In this document: piece after piece, positions 33,065 to 45,155 of the stretch
Layout: each line of letters opens with the position of its first letter
Numbering within the stretch: position 1 is the stretch's first letter
Source: Hexactinellida sp. DTS-2022
Taxonomy: Eukaryota; Porifera; Hexactinellida
Direction: 5' to 3'
Length of the DNA: 64,000 nt
Assembly: GCA_028753945.1 (NCBI GenBank)
Contig: JAPNXP010000001.1
Span: 16,234,501-16,298,500, forward strand
Position numbers and translations under genes: made by a program
The notes under the pieces: generated by a model
What the model saw: the letters and a program-made list of their open reading frames with translations, nothing else
The model's database searches: none
What the model was told of the DNA's origin: nothing

Positions 33065-35101
33065 GAGCACCCATAGTTAATAGTGTGATTTCCCTTAGGT
33101 TTACATGATCCATCTTGCGAATACGTGATATTAGGATGATAGACCGTGTCATTGATCACTTGCGACCTTAGGATTGAGGTTGGAGACCCCCCTCAATAGC
33201 CTGCAAATGATTGGGTGCTTACCCAAATCATAGCTATCAATAGTACCGAGGATAGCTGTCAAGGTAGAGCGATGGCACTAGTCACTAAGTGTAATATTTT
33301 CGAGTTTTAGATTTCGATGAGGCAAGAATAATATTGAGAGCTCTTTCCAAGTAGGTTCTGGAAATTTCCAGAACTCCCGAAATTGTACATGCTGGAAATT
33401 TGAGCCTGCTGTTCAGTATTTGTGGGTAAAGCTCGCCTTGGGGATTTTTAGGATCCCTGGGAACTGAGGCAAAAGTAGAGGGTGAGCTACTAACTGATTC
33501 AAAAGTGTCGGTCGCGATGGATGACTTGGCCTGAAAAGTACAATTATTAGTGCTCTCACCACTAGATCCTAAGCAACTTTATTCAATGTTCTGTCAATCA
33601 CAAAAATGAGAAACGTAAGGGCACTGTATCTCTGGTCTGTAAAGAGTGAATGCATTCACCGTATTTGCAGTGGAATCCTTCTTCCAGCTCACATATATTA
33701 GCAACTGATGTGTTAATCGGCTGGCGAGATCTATACTGGGAGTGAGGGATAGTTGGCGAATCACACTCTGAAATATACCGGAATAGAGCATCGGTCATGG
33801 TATTGTCCTTCCCCTGGAGGTGTTCCGAGACACTAATATTTGTTTCTCGAAACACCAGTTGCAAAGTTGAAATGCCAACTGATGTGGCTGGGTACCGCCC
33901 TTTCTTGTTCGCGAATGCCACTGCTGATTTGTAGTACATTCTGATAAGTACGTGTGCTTAGAGTGCAAACAGCTGAAGGCCGAATAAAGACGCCCTTAGA
34001 AGATTTATTAAAGCTTTTTTGCCTGCATTCCATGGATCCCGAGTCAATTTTCTGGCCGTTGTCACAACACAGCCTGTCAAGGTGACATGGGTGGCAATCG
34101 CCTGTGAGAATGGGGGGACTGTTACATGCCCATTGTACTTAAGGGGCTGTTCGACCCACAAAGTCAGATATTGTATATATTGGGCCTCGAGGCGTGGTGT
34201 ATTTGAGTGTATTTTGAAAGCCTAAGAAATCAGTGTATTTTGAAAGCCTAAGAATACAAGAGTGTGTAGGGAGTATTTTCGATCTCCCCTTGTTGGCTAT
34301 GAATCCCAGCCTGGTCAGTAGCTCATGATCAGTAAGGCCTGTGAGCACAGTTCTTGCATGTGTTCAACAAAAACCCACATCCTCTTGTCTCACTTCTAAG
34401 GCTAGGTATGCATCCTTGAGTCCATACCCGTAGGTTCCTATCAAGAAATCGTTTCTTTGTAGAACTCCGGACCTTCTATTTTTGAATGTGGTCTAGAAAC
34501 GAAACTGCTCAGGGTCCCTAGGTTCAGAATTAGTATGTACCATCCCGATGTTTTTCGGGATTAAGAATATTGGACAGGATAAATTCCACTAGGGTCCCCA
34601 TTACTGCTCCCTCGTGTATCAAGGCGGTAATCTCCCGATGTGCTATTTGCTTCGCCTCTGGTTGTATTTGAGGGTTGAGGACCACATATGTCTGTGGAAG
34701 GTGTAGCTGAAATTGAATGGGACCCTCTCACCCAACTCAGTATTACCACTTGATCGCAAATGATCTTTTCCCAATTCAGTTAAGGTGTGTGGGAGCCGAG
34801 CTGAGGATCTAATTCCGGAATTTAGGAGGGAAAGATAGGTGAGAGCTGCATGTTTATGAATAATTGGATTTGTTTCGTAGGGGCGCGAGACTGTTAATAA
34901 GCCTTTTGGAGCACATTTCCCGCCCAAACTGGAGCTCTCTCCTCCAGTAGGCTCCCGCCGAAATAAACTAGTGGCTCGGCCAGAAGGTGTGTATTGACTA
35001 TTTTTTGGAGCGAATGCGTTTAGCTTGGGGAGCATATTTGTGAAGACTAGATTGGGCTTTGGATAAGTCTCCAAGTCGATTGGATATCCGCGCACAAGCA
35101 A
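33065..35101 (-). pseudogene. DIRS-type retrotransposon remnant (RT and RNase H)
   Basis: Minus-strand pieces in order: about 35101-34570, an upstream domain leading to the RT start (QIAHREITALIHEGAVM in the 34660-34590 area); 34348-34139, an RT end with LLTRLGFIANKGRSKILPT and YTDFLGFQNTLKY; 34161-33958, the linker with TARKLTRDPWN; 33939-33598, an RNase H end with SAVAFANKKGRYPATS and SEHLQGKDNTMTDALFRY. The missing RT centre, frame changes and stops mark it as dead. DIRS elements use this RT-RNase H order with a tyrosine recombinase that is not found here. 33594-34090 is repeated at 63488-64000. The part 33065-33590 has no recognisable coding. Confidence 0.75.
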
Positions 35102-35630
35102 AAGTGTTGAACGAGGTTCAGGCGTGAAGTCTTAGCTCGGAAGCCAGAACTCGGTCAATTGAGTAAAGCGTTTAGCTCCTCTTCTCCATAATCGTAGCAT
35201 TTGCTGAACCGATAAGAACAAGGGATGCTTGGATGGTACTAATTATTTCATTTGAGGTAAAGTCATCTTCTTCCTGGAGAGCCCTCAATTTTTGGTCAGC
35301 GATCCAACTGCGTAAATAGAACTCGTTGATAACCAGTTAAGACCTCGTCATTTGTTTTGATAAGCCTGACAACTCTGATCAAATTATTGAGTACACCTTA
35401 GAGACATTAATAATTCACATGTCTGGGCGTGGGATTCGCAACTTCCCTCCTGACCCTGTGGTTTATAGGTCGAGTATTCGGAAATTTTTCTGTAAAATTG
35501 GAGAAGTATTTCCTGGACTCGGGTCGAAAGCGTTTGATATATTTGCTTACCCGGATATCGGAAAAGGGCTAATCAGATGAATTATCAATGATTTGTTTGA
35601 AACTAGTATTGATAATCTGAAAATTTAATA
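35102..35630. other. No recognised feature
   Basis: No convincing ORF, tandem repeat or inverted repeat. It may be the 5' part of the DIRS relic (minus strand), but no motif supports that. Confidence 0.4.
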
Positions 35631-35634
35631 GAAC

Positions 35635-36000
35635 ATGCACATTAATGATGCAGACACTTTGGTCACACCAGATTGCCAATATGCTTACTCATTATTACAT
35701 GATGACGTAATCACTAAAATTTCACATTTTTAAATTTGACTATTTAGGCCTATTTACGCTTTATAATCAATGTTATAAGTGTATAAACTATACACCAACC
35801 GCGAAGCGGTTGGTGTGTGGTTGGTTTCTTCCGCAAAGCACGCTAGTATCTATATAGATTGATGCTACAGTATATCTATATATGCTAGTGCGCTTCGCTT
35901 GCTAGGTCGCTTTTCGGCAGAACCCAACCACATACCAACCGCTTTGCGGTTGGTGTATGGTTTATACACTTATAACATTGATTATAGTTTTAACAGTTTT
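35635..36000. repeat. Foldback (palindromic) element
   Basis: A centre near 35867 (tatctatatagattgatgctac) separates two arms that contain accaaccgcgaagcggttggtgtgtgg-type internal palindromes and ttataacattgatta ends. The left arm extends as atttgactatttaggcctatttacg and cacattaatgatgcagacac, as in 53270-53400. The right arm is shorter here. Confidence 0.7.
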
Positions 36001-36383
36001 AATCAAAAACTTAATTTCTCACTAGTGTCATGTAGTAAATTCACACTCAAATTAGAAACCATTGACCCAATTCCTAACGTTTCAAAAATGTTGACCAAAT
36101 TCCTACTTAGCGTTGACCGAATTACGCGTTCCCGCTGAAAGGTGCAGCCAGCACAAAAAGGTTGGGATTGGGAACCACTGATCTTTAGAAGTATATAAAT
36201 GCGGTTTCTAAAATCCTATAACTGTAAAATAAAACACTGACTAACAAACAAACAAAAATGATGGAGTTCTAACAAGATATGTATATACGTATATAGTAAA
36301 CGTTGATTATTCTGATTTTTGAAAGAGCTGAATTACTACAATAGTACTTGAATGTCGATATTCTGAACAAATTGTTTGCCTTA

Positions 36384-37085
36384 TTATGTATCGCAGAAAA
36401 CAGTGTGAGTAACATACAATGGTATGTTTCCCCGTAGATGGATGAGAGCATGTCTCTTGAGGTAACTCGCCGTAGAAAACTTCTTATTGCACGTGATACA
36501 GGTGTATAATTTCTCCACAATGTGAGAACTCATGTGAACCGATAGATTAGAAGCTGTATGTAACATCTTATTACATAGGAAACATTCGTAAGACCTCTCT
36601 CTGGTGTGAGTAAGGAGATGTCTCTTCAGAGTACCTTTTTGAGAGAACTTCTTAATACAGAGAGTACATGGGAAAGGCCTCATACCAGTATGGGTAAGGA
36701 CATGTCTATTCAGACTACTTGAATCCGAGAACTTCTTTATACAGAGAGTACAAGGGTATGGCCTTTCACCGGTGTGAGTACGTTTGTGAATCGTCAAACT
36801 AGAGGAGTATCTAAACCTTCTCTCACATAAAGTACATGTATACGGTTTCTCTCTGGTATGAGTAAGGACATGTCTATTCAGAGATCTATTATCTGAGAAC
36901 TTCTTAATACAGAAAGTACATGGGAAAGGCCTCTTACCAGTGTGAGTAAGGACATGTCTGTTAAGATAGCTTTTATACGTGAACTTCTTAATACAGAGAG
37001 TACAAGGGTATGGCCTCTCACCAGTGTGAGTTCGTTTCTGCATCGTCAAACTATTATTTTGAGTAAACCTTTTCTCACATGACAT
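36384..37085 (-). CDS. C2H2 zinc-finger protein, 7 fingers (233 aa)
   Basis: Open minus-strand frame from ATG at 37085 ([17 protein letters not shown]) with seven complete fingers: [48 protein letters not shown] and CITCNKKF. The tail is shortened to TVFCDT by a deletion that removed the KQRASKF part. The leader finger CVVCKKRF is present just upstream (to about 37190) in another frame, as in the sister copies, with a lost base at about 37110. One His/Phe core change (NKML) may weaken finger 6. Probably a DNA-binding protein in decline; function unknown. Confidence 0.72.
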   Translation of the reverse strand: MSCEKRFTQNNSLTMQKRTHTGERPYPCTLCIKKFTYKSYLNRHVLTHTGKRPFPCTFCIKKFSDNRSLNRHVLTHTREKPYTCTLCERRFRYSSSLTIHKRTHTGERPYPCTLCIKKFSDSSSLNRHVLTHTGMRPFPCTLCIKKFSQKGTLKRHLLTHTRERSYECFLCNKMLHTASNLSVHMSSHIVEKLYTCITCNKKFSTASYLKRHALIHLRGNIPLYVTHTVFCDT

Positions 37086-37304
37086 AATGTGTATTTATAC
37101 GGTTTGTCTCTGGTGTGGGTAGATTATGAGTTTTCAGACTGCTTTGATTGGGAAACCTCTTCTTGCAAACAACACAACGTGAGATATCAGTATCAAATGG
37201 TGGGATTTTTTGTTCTGAATTTGTACAAAAAAATTATAACTAACTAAATCTTATTCATTAATTAATTAAGATTTTATAACTCAATTCAAATTTACAGCTC
37301 ATTT

Positions 37305-37650
37305 AAATTATTACTAGAGCGCTTCGCTAGCTAGTTCGCTTCACTGCAAAACACAACCACACACACCAACCGCTTCGCGGTTGGTGTGTGGCTTATATAC
37401 TTCTACCATTGATTATAAAGCGTAAATAGGCCTAAATAGTCAAATTTAACAATGCGAAATTTTAATGATTACGTCATTATGCGATAATGAGTTAGCATAT
37501 TGGTAATCTGATGTGACCAACGTGTCCGTATCATTAATGTGCATTCTATTGAACCCAGAGGGCGGTTAACCCAGAAACCCAGGTTAACCAGAGGGCGGTT
37601 AATTAAGTGATTTTTCACGCTTCAACTAGTCAGTCGCTGCTACTAGTCAG
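37305..37650. repeat. Half copy of the foldback element
   Basis: Contains caccaaccgcttcgcggttggtgtgtgg and then gtaaataggcctaaatagtcaaatttaac...tgtgaccaacgtgtccgta, matching the right arm of 53080-53860. Near its end are tandem gagggcggttaa and actagtcagtcgctgct duplications. Confidence 0.7.
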
Positions 37651-37674
37651 TCGCTGCTAGACTGACTAGTAACA

Positions 37675-40600
37675 CATGTACTTGTTTTACGACTACACGC
37701 TTGTAAACAATGGATGTGTTAAAAATTGCGGTAATGGAGACCTATTCAAGCTACATATGTTATTGTCTGGTTACGCCAATTGGAGAATTACAAATCCACT
37801 TCGCACCTACGGGGCTCGTAGAATTATAAATTAGTTGACATACATGGCTTCCAAATAGCAGCACACTGAATTGAGTAAGTGTAATTTACAAGTCACAGGC
37901 TAGGCTTAACATAGTTAATCGGTCAAAGTGGGAATATCGAAAGTGCAATTCAATGACATTTGTTAGACTATAATAGAATAGAATCTATCACTGAGTGTCT
38001 AATACGAAATAAGCTGTCCCCTAAAGTAAGTGTTCCTTCTCCAGGGGAAGATTACTTCAAAGTAATTTGTCCTTCTTTGTACTTTACTGTACAATATATT
38101 TACACTGTAACAGTGATTTCTAGTCAACAATAAAAAATGACCAGCTTTCCCCCAACATAATATAAATTAAATGATACTAACAATTTTAATTTCTATAACG
38201 CCCACAAACAATACTGGGTCCGCCAATGGAAGTTATCTACATCAACCGACCAAAAGTAAATGAACTATACTTATTTAAACCAGACAAAATATGCTTATTA
38301 ATGGCTGTTTAAAACCCTGGATCTGCCACAATTTCAAATTTAGTGTGCTGCTGAAACGTATATGTTGCAATAGGGTGCCGCCAGCACAAAAAAGTTGGGA
38401 TTGGGAACCACTGCTCGAAGTCAAATATAAATGCGGTTTCTAAAACCTATAACTTTAAATACAATACTGACTAACAGACAAACAAACAAACAGAATCATT
38501 GGATCTAACAATATAGATAGTACATATATACTAAACGTAGATTAATCTGATTTTTGTAAAGCTGAATCTCTAGAATAGTAGCATACGTAAATAACGATAT
38601 TTAGTGATTTTTATTAGTAACCATAAAATTCGTTTTACAAACTGAACAACTTGTTTGAATCTATTCTGTATCGCAGAAAACAATTTTTTATGCCCTCTGT
38701 TTTCTGTGAGTAACATGCAATGGTATGTTTTCCCGTAAGTGGATGAGACCATGTCTCTTGAGGTGACCCGCCGTAGAAAACTTCTTATTGCACGTGATAC
38801 AGGTGTAGAAATTCTTCACGATGTGAGAACTCATGTGAACCGACAGATTATAAGCTGTATAAAACATCTTATTACATAGGAAGCATTCGTATGACATCTT
38901 TCTCGTGTGAGTAAGGACATGTCTCGTGCAATTGGATTTAACTGAGAACTTCTTAATACAGAGAGTACAAGGGAAAGGCCTTTCACCGGTGTGAGTACGT
39001 TTGTGAATCGTCAAACTACAGGAGTTAGTAAACCTTCTCTCACAGAAAGTACATTTATACGGTTTCTCTCTTGTATGAGTGAGGACATGTCTATTCAGAG
39101 AATTTTTATCCGAGAACTTCTTAATACAGAGAGTACAAGGGAAAGGCCTCTCATCAGTGTCAGTTCGTTTGTGCATGGTCAAACTATTATTTTGAGCAAA
39201 CCTTTTCTCACATGACATAATGTGTATTTATACGGTTTCTCTCTGACGTGGGTAAGATTATGAGTCTTCAGACTGCTTTGATTGGGAAACCTCTTCTTGC
39301 AAACAACACAACGTGAGATTTCAGTATCAAATGATAATGTATTGTTAGTGTGCTTCTTCCAGTAAAAAACGTAATACAGTAGATGTCGGATATAAGCACA
39401 CCGGTTATAAGAACATATCGGATATAAGCACACTATGTTGGAAAACGGTTGCCATATACCCTCTATAATTTATGTCGGTTATAAGCACATCAAGTGCAGT
39501 TCCCGACGATGTGCTTAGAATTTTTCTATTTATACCTTGGATCCCAGGGCATCTATGTCATATTATTAAGTTAATTAAAATTTAGAATTTATAACTCAAA
39601 TCAAATTTTCAGCTGATTTAAATTATTACTAGCGTGCTTCGCTTGCTAGGTCGTTTCGCGGCAGAACATACACCAACCGCTTTGCGGTTATGTGTGTTTT
39701 ATTTACTTCTAACATTGATTATGAAGCGTAAATAGGCCTAACGCTAGTGCACTCGAATTTTTTTCCAATGTTGATCAATTTATTTTAGCGACGAATTTTT
39801 TCAATTCTTGATCAGGGGCTTGACGATGGATCACATGTTATCCCAGGTTATCCCTGAAATTTCTTTGGCACTTTATGATAAATATTCTTGGTATTCTAAG
39901 CGTTTTAGCCCTGCGGCCTATGAAATTCGCCGAAATTCAGCACCTTCAGAGGGTCTATAATACTGCAATCAGGCTTGTGGCTGATTAAGATTACAATCGT
40001 AATCGATGGTAATCGATTACAACATTTCCTGTAATCGTAATCACTCACTAGTAACCAGCCCCAGGTCTTACTGCAATAGCATATATTTTATCCCAAATCG
40101 CTGTACCGGGGCTCTACAGTTCATATATATAGGTTCACGTAAAAATCCAAGAATATATCAAATTTAGGGATATTAGGGCCATAAAGTGAGCTGAAAGGTA
40201 GGGGAGTACGCTATGAAAATATATTACTATTTAAAATTCTACTGTAGGATATTTTTGTTATTACTCGGCCAGGGTTCTAAAAAATGTGTGTAAAATTAAG
40301 GCGCATTAATTTTGGTCATTCATACCTACTCGCCATATGTTTTTTTATCCTAGCCACAATTACTGTTTAGTGTTTACTATATGTAAAATACCGATTATTA
40401 GGGTTTTCGTTATTAGAGATTATTATTAATATATTACACCTTTGTCATTAATTAGGTTAATTAATTAAGACTTAAAAAAAGCACGTGTTTCGAATATCTA
40501 TTGTTCACCAAATATTTACACGCCTTAATTTACTTTCCTTAACTTTGATACGCCTTAATTTTTTTCCATCTAATAAATTTATTTACTAGCCTTAATTTTT

Positions 40601-41000
40601 TTCTGGCACCCATGAATAATTTTACTCGCCTTAATTTTTATATTTCGATTTTTTCATCTATCATACTTGCCATCTGTTTTTTCTTAATACTAAAAAAAAA
40701 CAAGGCTTATGGCGAGTAAAAAATTAAGGCGTGTAAAACTCTAATTACTCCTATTAGTGAGATAGCTTCTTATCTATATGTGAGATTTGGTTTTAACACT
40801 TAGCTCATGTATATTTTGAATTATGATCATTATATCACAGTGTTTTGTCAGTTCTGTGGGATTTTAACACTTCAGGGGTCTCAAATATCGAATAATATAT
40901 TATTTAAGAACCCAATTTGTGGATACAGAGATCCAAATATCAAATGCGCACAAACTGAGACGTTACAAGACTCGATCCAATCATTATTCGAAAAGTTATG
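37675..41000. repeat. Segmental duplication, copy lacking the KDZ and Mutator elements
   Basis: Collinear and nearly identical to 3448-3613 + 10330-11704 + 16201-17970. The offsets jump from 34224 to 27500 across the KDZ element and from 27492 to 22987 across the Mutator element, exactly the element plus one target duplication each time. It includes one zinc-finger gene and its flanks. Confidence 0.92.
38688..39433 (-). CDS. C2H2 zinc-finger gene copy, leader finger plus 5 fingers
   Basis: The main frame runs from ATG at 39218 ([17 protein letters not shown]) to 38688: fingers [32 protein letters not shown] and CITCNKKF, ending KQRA; a stop there removes the usual FVFCDTE tail. Upstream, 39433-39179 encodes the leader finger CVVCKKRFPNQSSLKTH in a different frame, overlapping by 40 bp. 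An apparent 5-base duplication (TTATGTCATGTGAG for TTATGTGAG) separates the frames and is shared by most copies. So either translation begins at the internal ATG, or the family spread from an already shifted copy. Role presumed nuclear DNA binding. Confidence 0.65.
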
Positions 41001-41134
41001 GGCCTTATGGCCATAAACCCCTCAGAGGGGACATAAATTTGACACAGTTCACACCTATTTCTATTTCAGAAACTGTTGGAGTTAAAATAATTCTAACCAT
41101 CGGGAAGTACTCTAAATACCTGACTTTCTATACG

Positions 41135-41503
41135 TATATGTTGTAGGCGAAAATGAGTTTCAGTCCAAATTGAGTCTCATTTTCGTCTAGGCGAGATTGA
41201 GTGATACTTATAGAAAATGTTTAACTAAATATTATGGGTTGTTAAAAATTAATTATATCCCAGGTCGAATCCAGTTATTTGTTCACTTCTCAATGTGAAT
41301 ACTAGGTAAACAAGTATGCTGAATACGAATTTGACACTCACAAATTTATATTATGTCTATTTGTTGTCGTTATTGACAATATAGGTAATCAAGTTTGTAA
41401 AATATTAGAATTTACATAGAGATTAGACGGGTATTTTAAGTAATTGCATATGCTAAATACGAATTTAGAATTATCTACTTGCAAATAAGGCTGTTTGTTG
41501 TTA
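41135..41503. repeat. Left arm of a large inverted repeat
   Basis: From gttgtaggcgaaaatgag to gcaaataaggctgtttgttgttaaag. The inverse is found at 48650-49222, continuing at 52258-52285 beyond a nested element. The arms differ by small changes and by two insertions in the right arm. Confidence 0.85.
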
Positions 41504-42494
41504 AAGTTGGGGAATTAATGACTAAGAATAAGATTGAGATTTTAAATTACGAGCCCTTCGGTCTCGGTCGCTTCGCGACGGATCACTCTACCACAAAAGT
41601 CGCTTTGCGACTTTTGTTCGTTCGTGTTAGATCTACGCAACACAATGAATTAACGGCCGCATCGCGGCCTTACTCTCCTCAAATATCATTCATATTAAAT
41701 AAGTTAAACCTGTGACTGGTAAATTACACGTACTCAATTCAGTATGCTGCTATTTGGGACCCAAGTATGTCAATTAATTAATTCATTCATTCATGTTATT
41801 TACTAACCCAGGATTTTAACAGCATAGCAAATTGTTTGTAAATAGTTGAATTACTTGATAGTAATATTATGCATGCTTATGTGATTTGACGTAAGCTAAA
41901 TACATCACGAATAGAAATAAACTGATGGAAGCCAAACTGGATTAATCAAGTATGCAATTTCGGAAATAATGTAGGTGAGATTAAATCATCAAACCTCATT
42001 ATGTGCAATGACGCAGCAATTGGAGATTACATTTTTGTTATTGCCTGGCTCAGATTAAATGGGAAATTATAAAAATTTCTAGAGACATGCAATACATCTG
42101 TTTTATAATGTGACAAAATTATTTGTCGATTGAACCAAAAGTATAAGAGCTGAATTCAAATTAGTTCCTATGTGACGTCACATTCCCATAAATCGGTATA
42201 CGTGTGTCTCATTGTATGTTGTGTTATCATCTAAAATTGTGGGCGAATCGGATAAAAACTGAGAGTTATTCCCAAATAAGTGCATTTATGACGTCATAAT
42301 CCCGTTAATTTGTTTCAAAAACCAATAGATCGTTGTCGCAGTACAAAATTACCCCTGCATGCCAATTTTTAGCTTTCCAGGACTCGTAGTCTTTCCAATT
42401 AATTCTGGACAAACACACACACACACACACATCCACAACAATTCCGCTTTTAATATACAGATAAGTAAGCAAACAAGTATCATATAGTTACGTA
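41504..42494. other. AT-rich, hairpin-head repeat near 41550, no gene
   Basis: 41548-41690 carries cgagcccttcggtctcggtcgcttcgcgac, tcgctttgcgactttt and ggccgcatcgcggcc hairpins of the tandem-repeat element family. 42390-42465 is a tail copy (ctggacaaacacacac.. then aacaattccgctttta). No coding signal. Confidence 0.55.
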
Positions 42495-42568
42495 TATATG
42501 TTATGGGTAATATGCGAAACTGGGTATCATGCAAAATGCCCAGTTTCGCATATTGCCCATAACATATA
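42495..42568. repeat. Hairpin, 30-bp arms
   Basis: tatatgttatgggtaatatg.. pairs with its inverse after a 14-base loop, with one mismatch. No flanking duplication recognised; possible small-RNA precursor or MITE core. Confidence 0.7.
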
Positions 42569-42823
42569 GCTTAATATTGAAGACTTGACAAAATTAATAC
42601 GAGTCATTTTGAGTAAATTTTATTGCGTGGTAAAAGTGTAAATTATGCATGATAATGAATTAAGTGGAATAGTTAAGTATTCCCTAGCAAAAGCGAACGA
42701 GATTATAGGCTCGTATTGCCTCGTAATAAATATTTATCCTAATCTACTCGCGAATTCAAACCATTTCACTCAAGCCACCAGTTTAATTTTCAATACATTC
42801 ACCATAAACAGAACATAATTAAT

Positions 42824-42945
42824 CGCGACACATTCTCAAATGAACGTTGAGTTTATTGATAAGCTGGTTGTGTTGTTAGTTGGTTTAATAGCTGGTCTTG
42901 CTGTAAATCAGCTTATCAATATCACTAAGTTGAGAATGTGTAGCG
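42824..42945. repeat. Inverted repeat, arms about 40 bp
   Basis: cgcgacacattctcaa...tattgataagctg matches the inverse of cagcttatcaata...ttgagaatgtgtagcg. The loop is about 40 bases. Confidence 0.7.
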
Positions 42946-45155
42946 TGTAAATGAGTAATTACGTTCTATTTATGTAGTAAATGTGCATCTATAAATTAAC
43001 AATACAAAGGCGTAGGCTCTGGTATGGTTGGTAGGGCCATGGACATACAAAAGTTTGCCAATTGAATCACCAATGGGCATTGATCTCCCAATGTCACAGT
43101 AATGGACTAACCTATGCAATGGGCCCTACTAATCCCATTCAGAGACTACGTCAAACTCGGTATGTGGGAATTCTCCGAATCTAAGATGTTGACATTTTTC
43201 AGACTACTTTCTCAATATTGGAAAAGTAGTCTAAAAATAACAATTGTTATAATATGCAATCAGAGATGGGGCCAAATCCCTAGGGGATTAGAGTTTTAAA
43301 GATCTTAAGATTAATCCCAGTCCATTCAGAATGGGATTGGGAATTAATCAGAAAATCTCAAACTCAAGGTCAGTGTGTGTGAATTAAGGAACTTCTAAAT
43401 TATATTATTTCCAAACTGCTCTGAACTGGTGAATGACAAATAGGACATGTTAATCCAAGTTATTTAAATTTAATGCGGCAATCTACACCAAATTGCATGT
43501 CTACAGGGTCTGAAAAGTAATTTCGTTTCTCGTACCTTCAAACAAACATACAAATGTGTATTGTAATTTGTAATCATAATAATATAATTAAGTAATATAA
43601 TCTTTGGACAGGTGCGAAGTCAGCCCTAACTAATAACTATAGTGGGTGTCAAGTGCGTAGGAGTAAGTATAGCCAGCGACCCTAATGGGTGCTCAGCAGA
43701 AAACCTCTTACACACTAAGAGGCCTTGTTGTAATGTTAAATGTTAATTCAGGAGCACTCTCTATAAAAAAGGTGCTATGTAACAGCTGAAAAAGAATAGC
43801 ACAGTAACACATATTGACTGTGAAAGCTAACTAATATGATTACATTCTTGACTGAGCTTAGCTGTGTACGTACATAATTGCATCTCTTACGAAAACAGCA
43901 CAACCCTTAGTATATTGATTATCTTTCTTTTGGATACAAACAACTTGTGACCTTCAGATATTCTATATTTTGAACAGCGATTTTATTTGTATTGAGCCAA
44001 AGTAAAATCCATGTTAATTTAAATATCAATTACTAAATAGCATTAATATATTTATTAATATGTATTCTATTATTATCCAATATATCATGTTTAAATTAAA
44101 CACAATATCTGAAAAGTAGATATACTATCAACAAATATTGTGTTGAGTGAAAACATAAATAAATTACAACTGTTATTGAATACTCACATTACTATAATTA
44201 CTAAACAATCGGAGAAATGCCAGCATAAAACATAGAGACAAAGAAGTCGGAAAATTATAAACATTTGATATTTGGAATTTTTGACAAATGACGACATACG
44301 GGTTCGGACAAATGCAGGCCCCTAGTTAGTATTTAACTCAAACAGAGATGCGTTTTTTATCTCCGAATTACTTTAATGTAATCCGGACAAACACACACAC
44401 ACACACACACACACAAAGAACTATTCTGCTCTGAATATATAGATTATTGTGTTCTGCTTAAAGCACTGCAGGATTTGGTAACCGCGAGACCATAGGCGGG
44501 CTAACAATAGTGCAATCTTAAGGAATAAGGTTATCCACCAGTTGTAATTCTGGTAGTTCAATAATTGTTATGCTATCGCGTAACCCTTCTTATTCAAGAG
44601 GTTTTGATCCGGCTGTCTATTAACGGGCACCCCAAATAATATTATGAAGGGCGAAATGATACCTATTTTATTTTATTTTGAACATACAGACTAGACTCAA
44701 TTCACAGGCAGGGTGCGCATTTTTTTCTGGGCTTACGGGAACCAAATATTTTTCAAAAAAGCTTACATGTTCCTTCTTTCTAAAGTACTCTGACAAATAG
44801 TACATTTCAATTTCTCATGTGATCTGGGAATTTTTGAAAGCATTGCTAATGATCGGTATATAGAAAAAAGTAAAAGTAAAATCAATAATAAAGGCAAACA
44901 TTTTAGAACAGGGCCACTATTACATAGTCGCCACAGTAAAAATTATTTGTAAGCTAATAAATACATGGTAACGGGATGCAGAGGAAGAGGCAATATTTAC
45001 GAAATTTTAAACAGTATTCGTTGTCATTTGGTAAATTTCTTACTTCAATATTTTACTCATTTAATTCAGGCTGAAAATCTTACCGTGGACCTCCGAATAT
45101 TACGGGAACCTAGTTCCCAAGTTCCCAAGAAATGCGCATACTGTTCACAGGTCTA
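42946..45155. other. Mostly unique AT-rich sequence
   Basis: No gene recognised. A (CA)n tail with the usual aatccggacaaa lead-in occurs at 44378-44416. Short ORFs (43114, 44965) show no family resemblance. Confidence 0.5.

Noticed and set aside
17772-41016. Possible conserved small protein at 17772-17972 and 40807-41016
   Set aside because: The two frames are simply paralogous copies in a recent segmental duplication; differences include many amino-acid changes and no homology is recognised.
43600-43740. Possible structured RNA gene (GC-richer island gcgaagtcagccc...)
   Set aside because: No tRNA cloverleaf, box motifs or known RNA signature could be made out.
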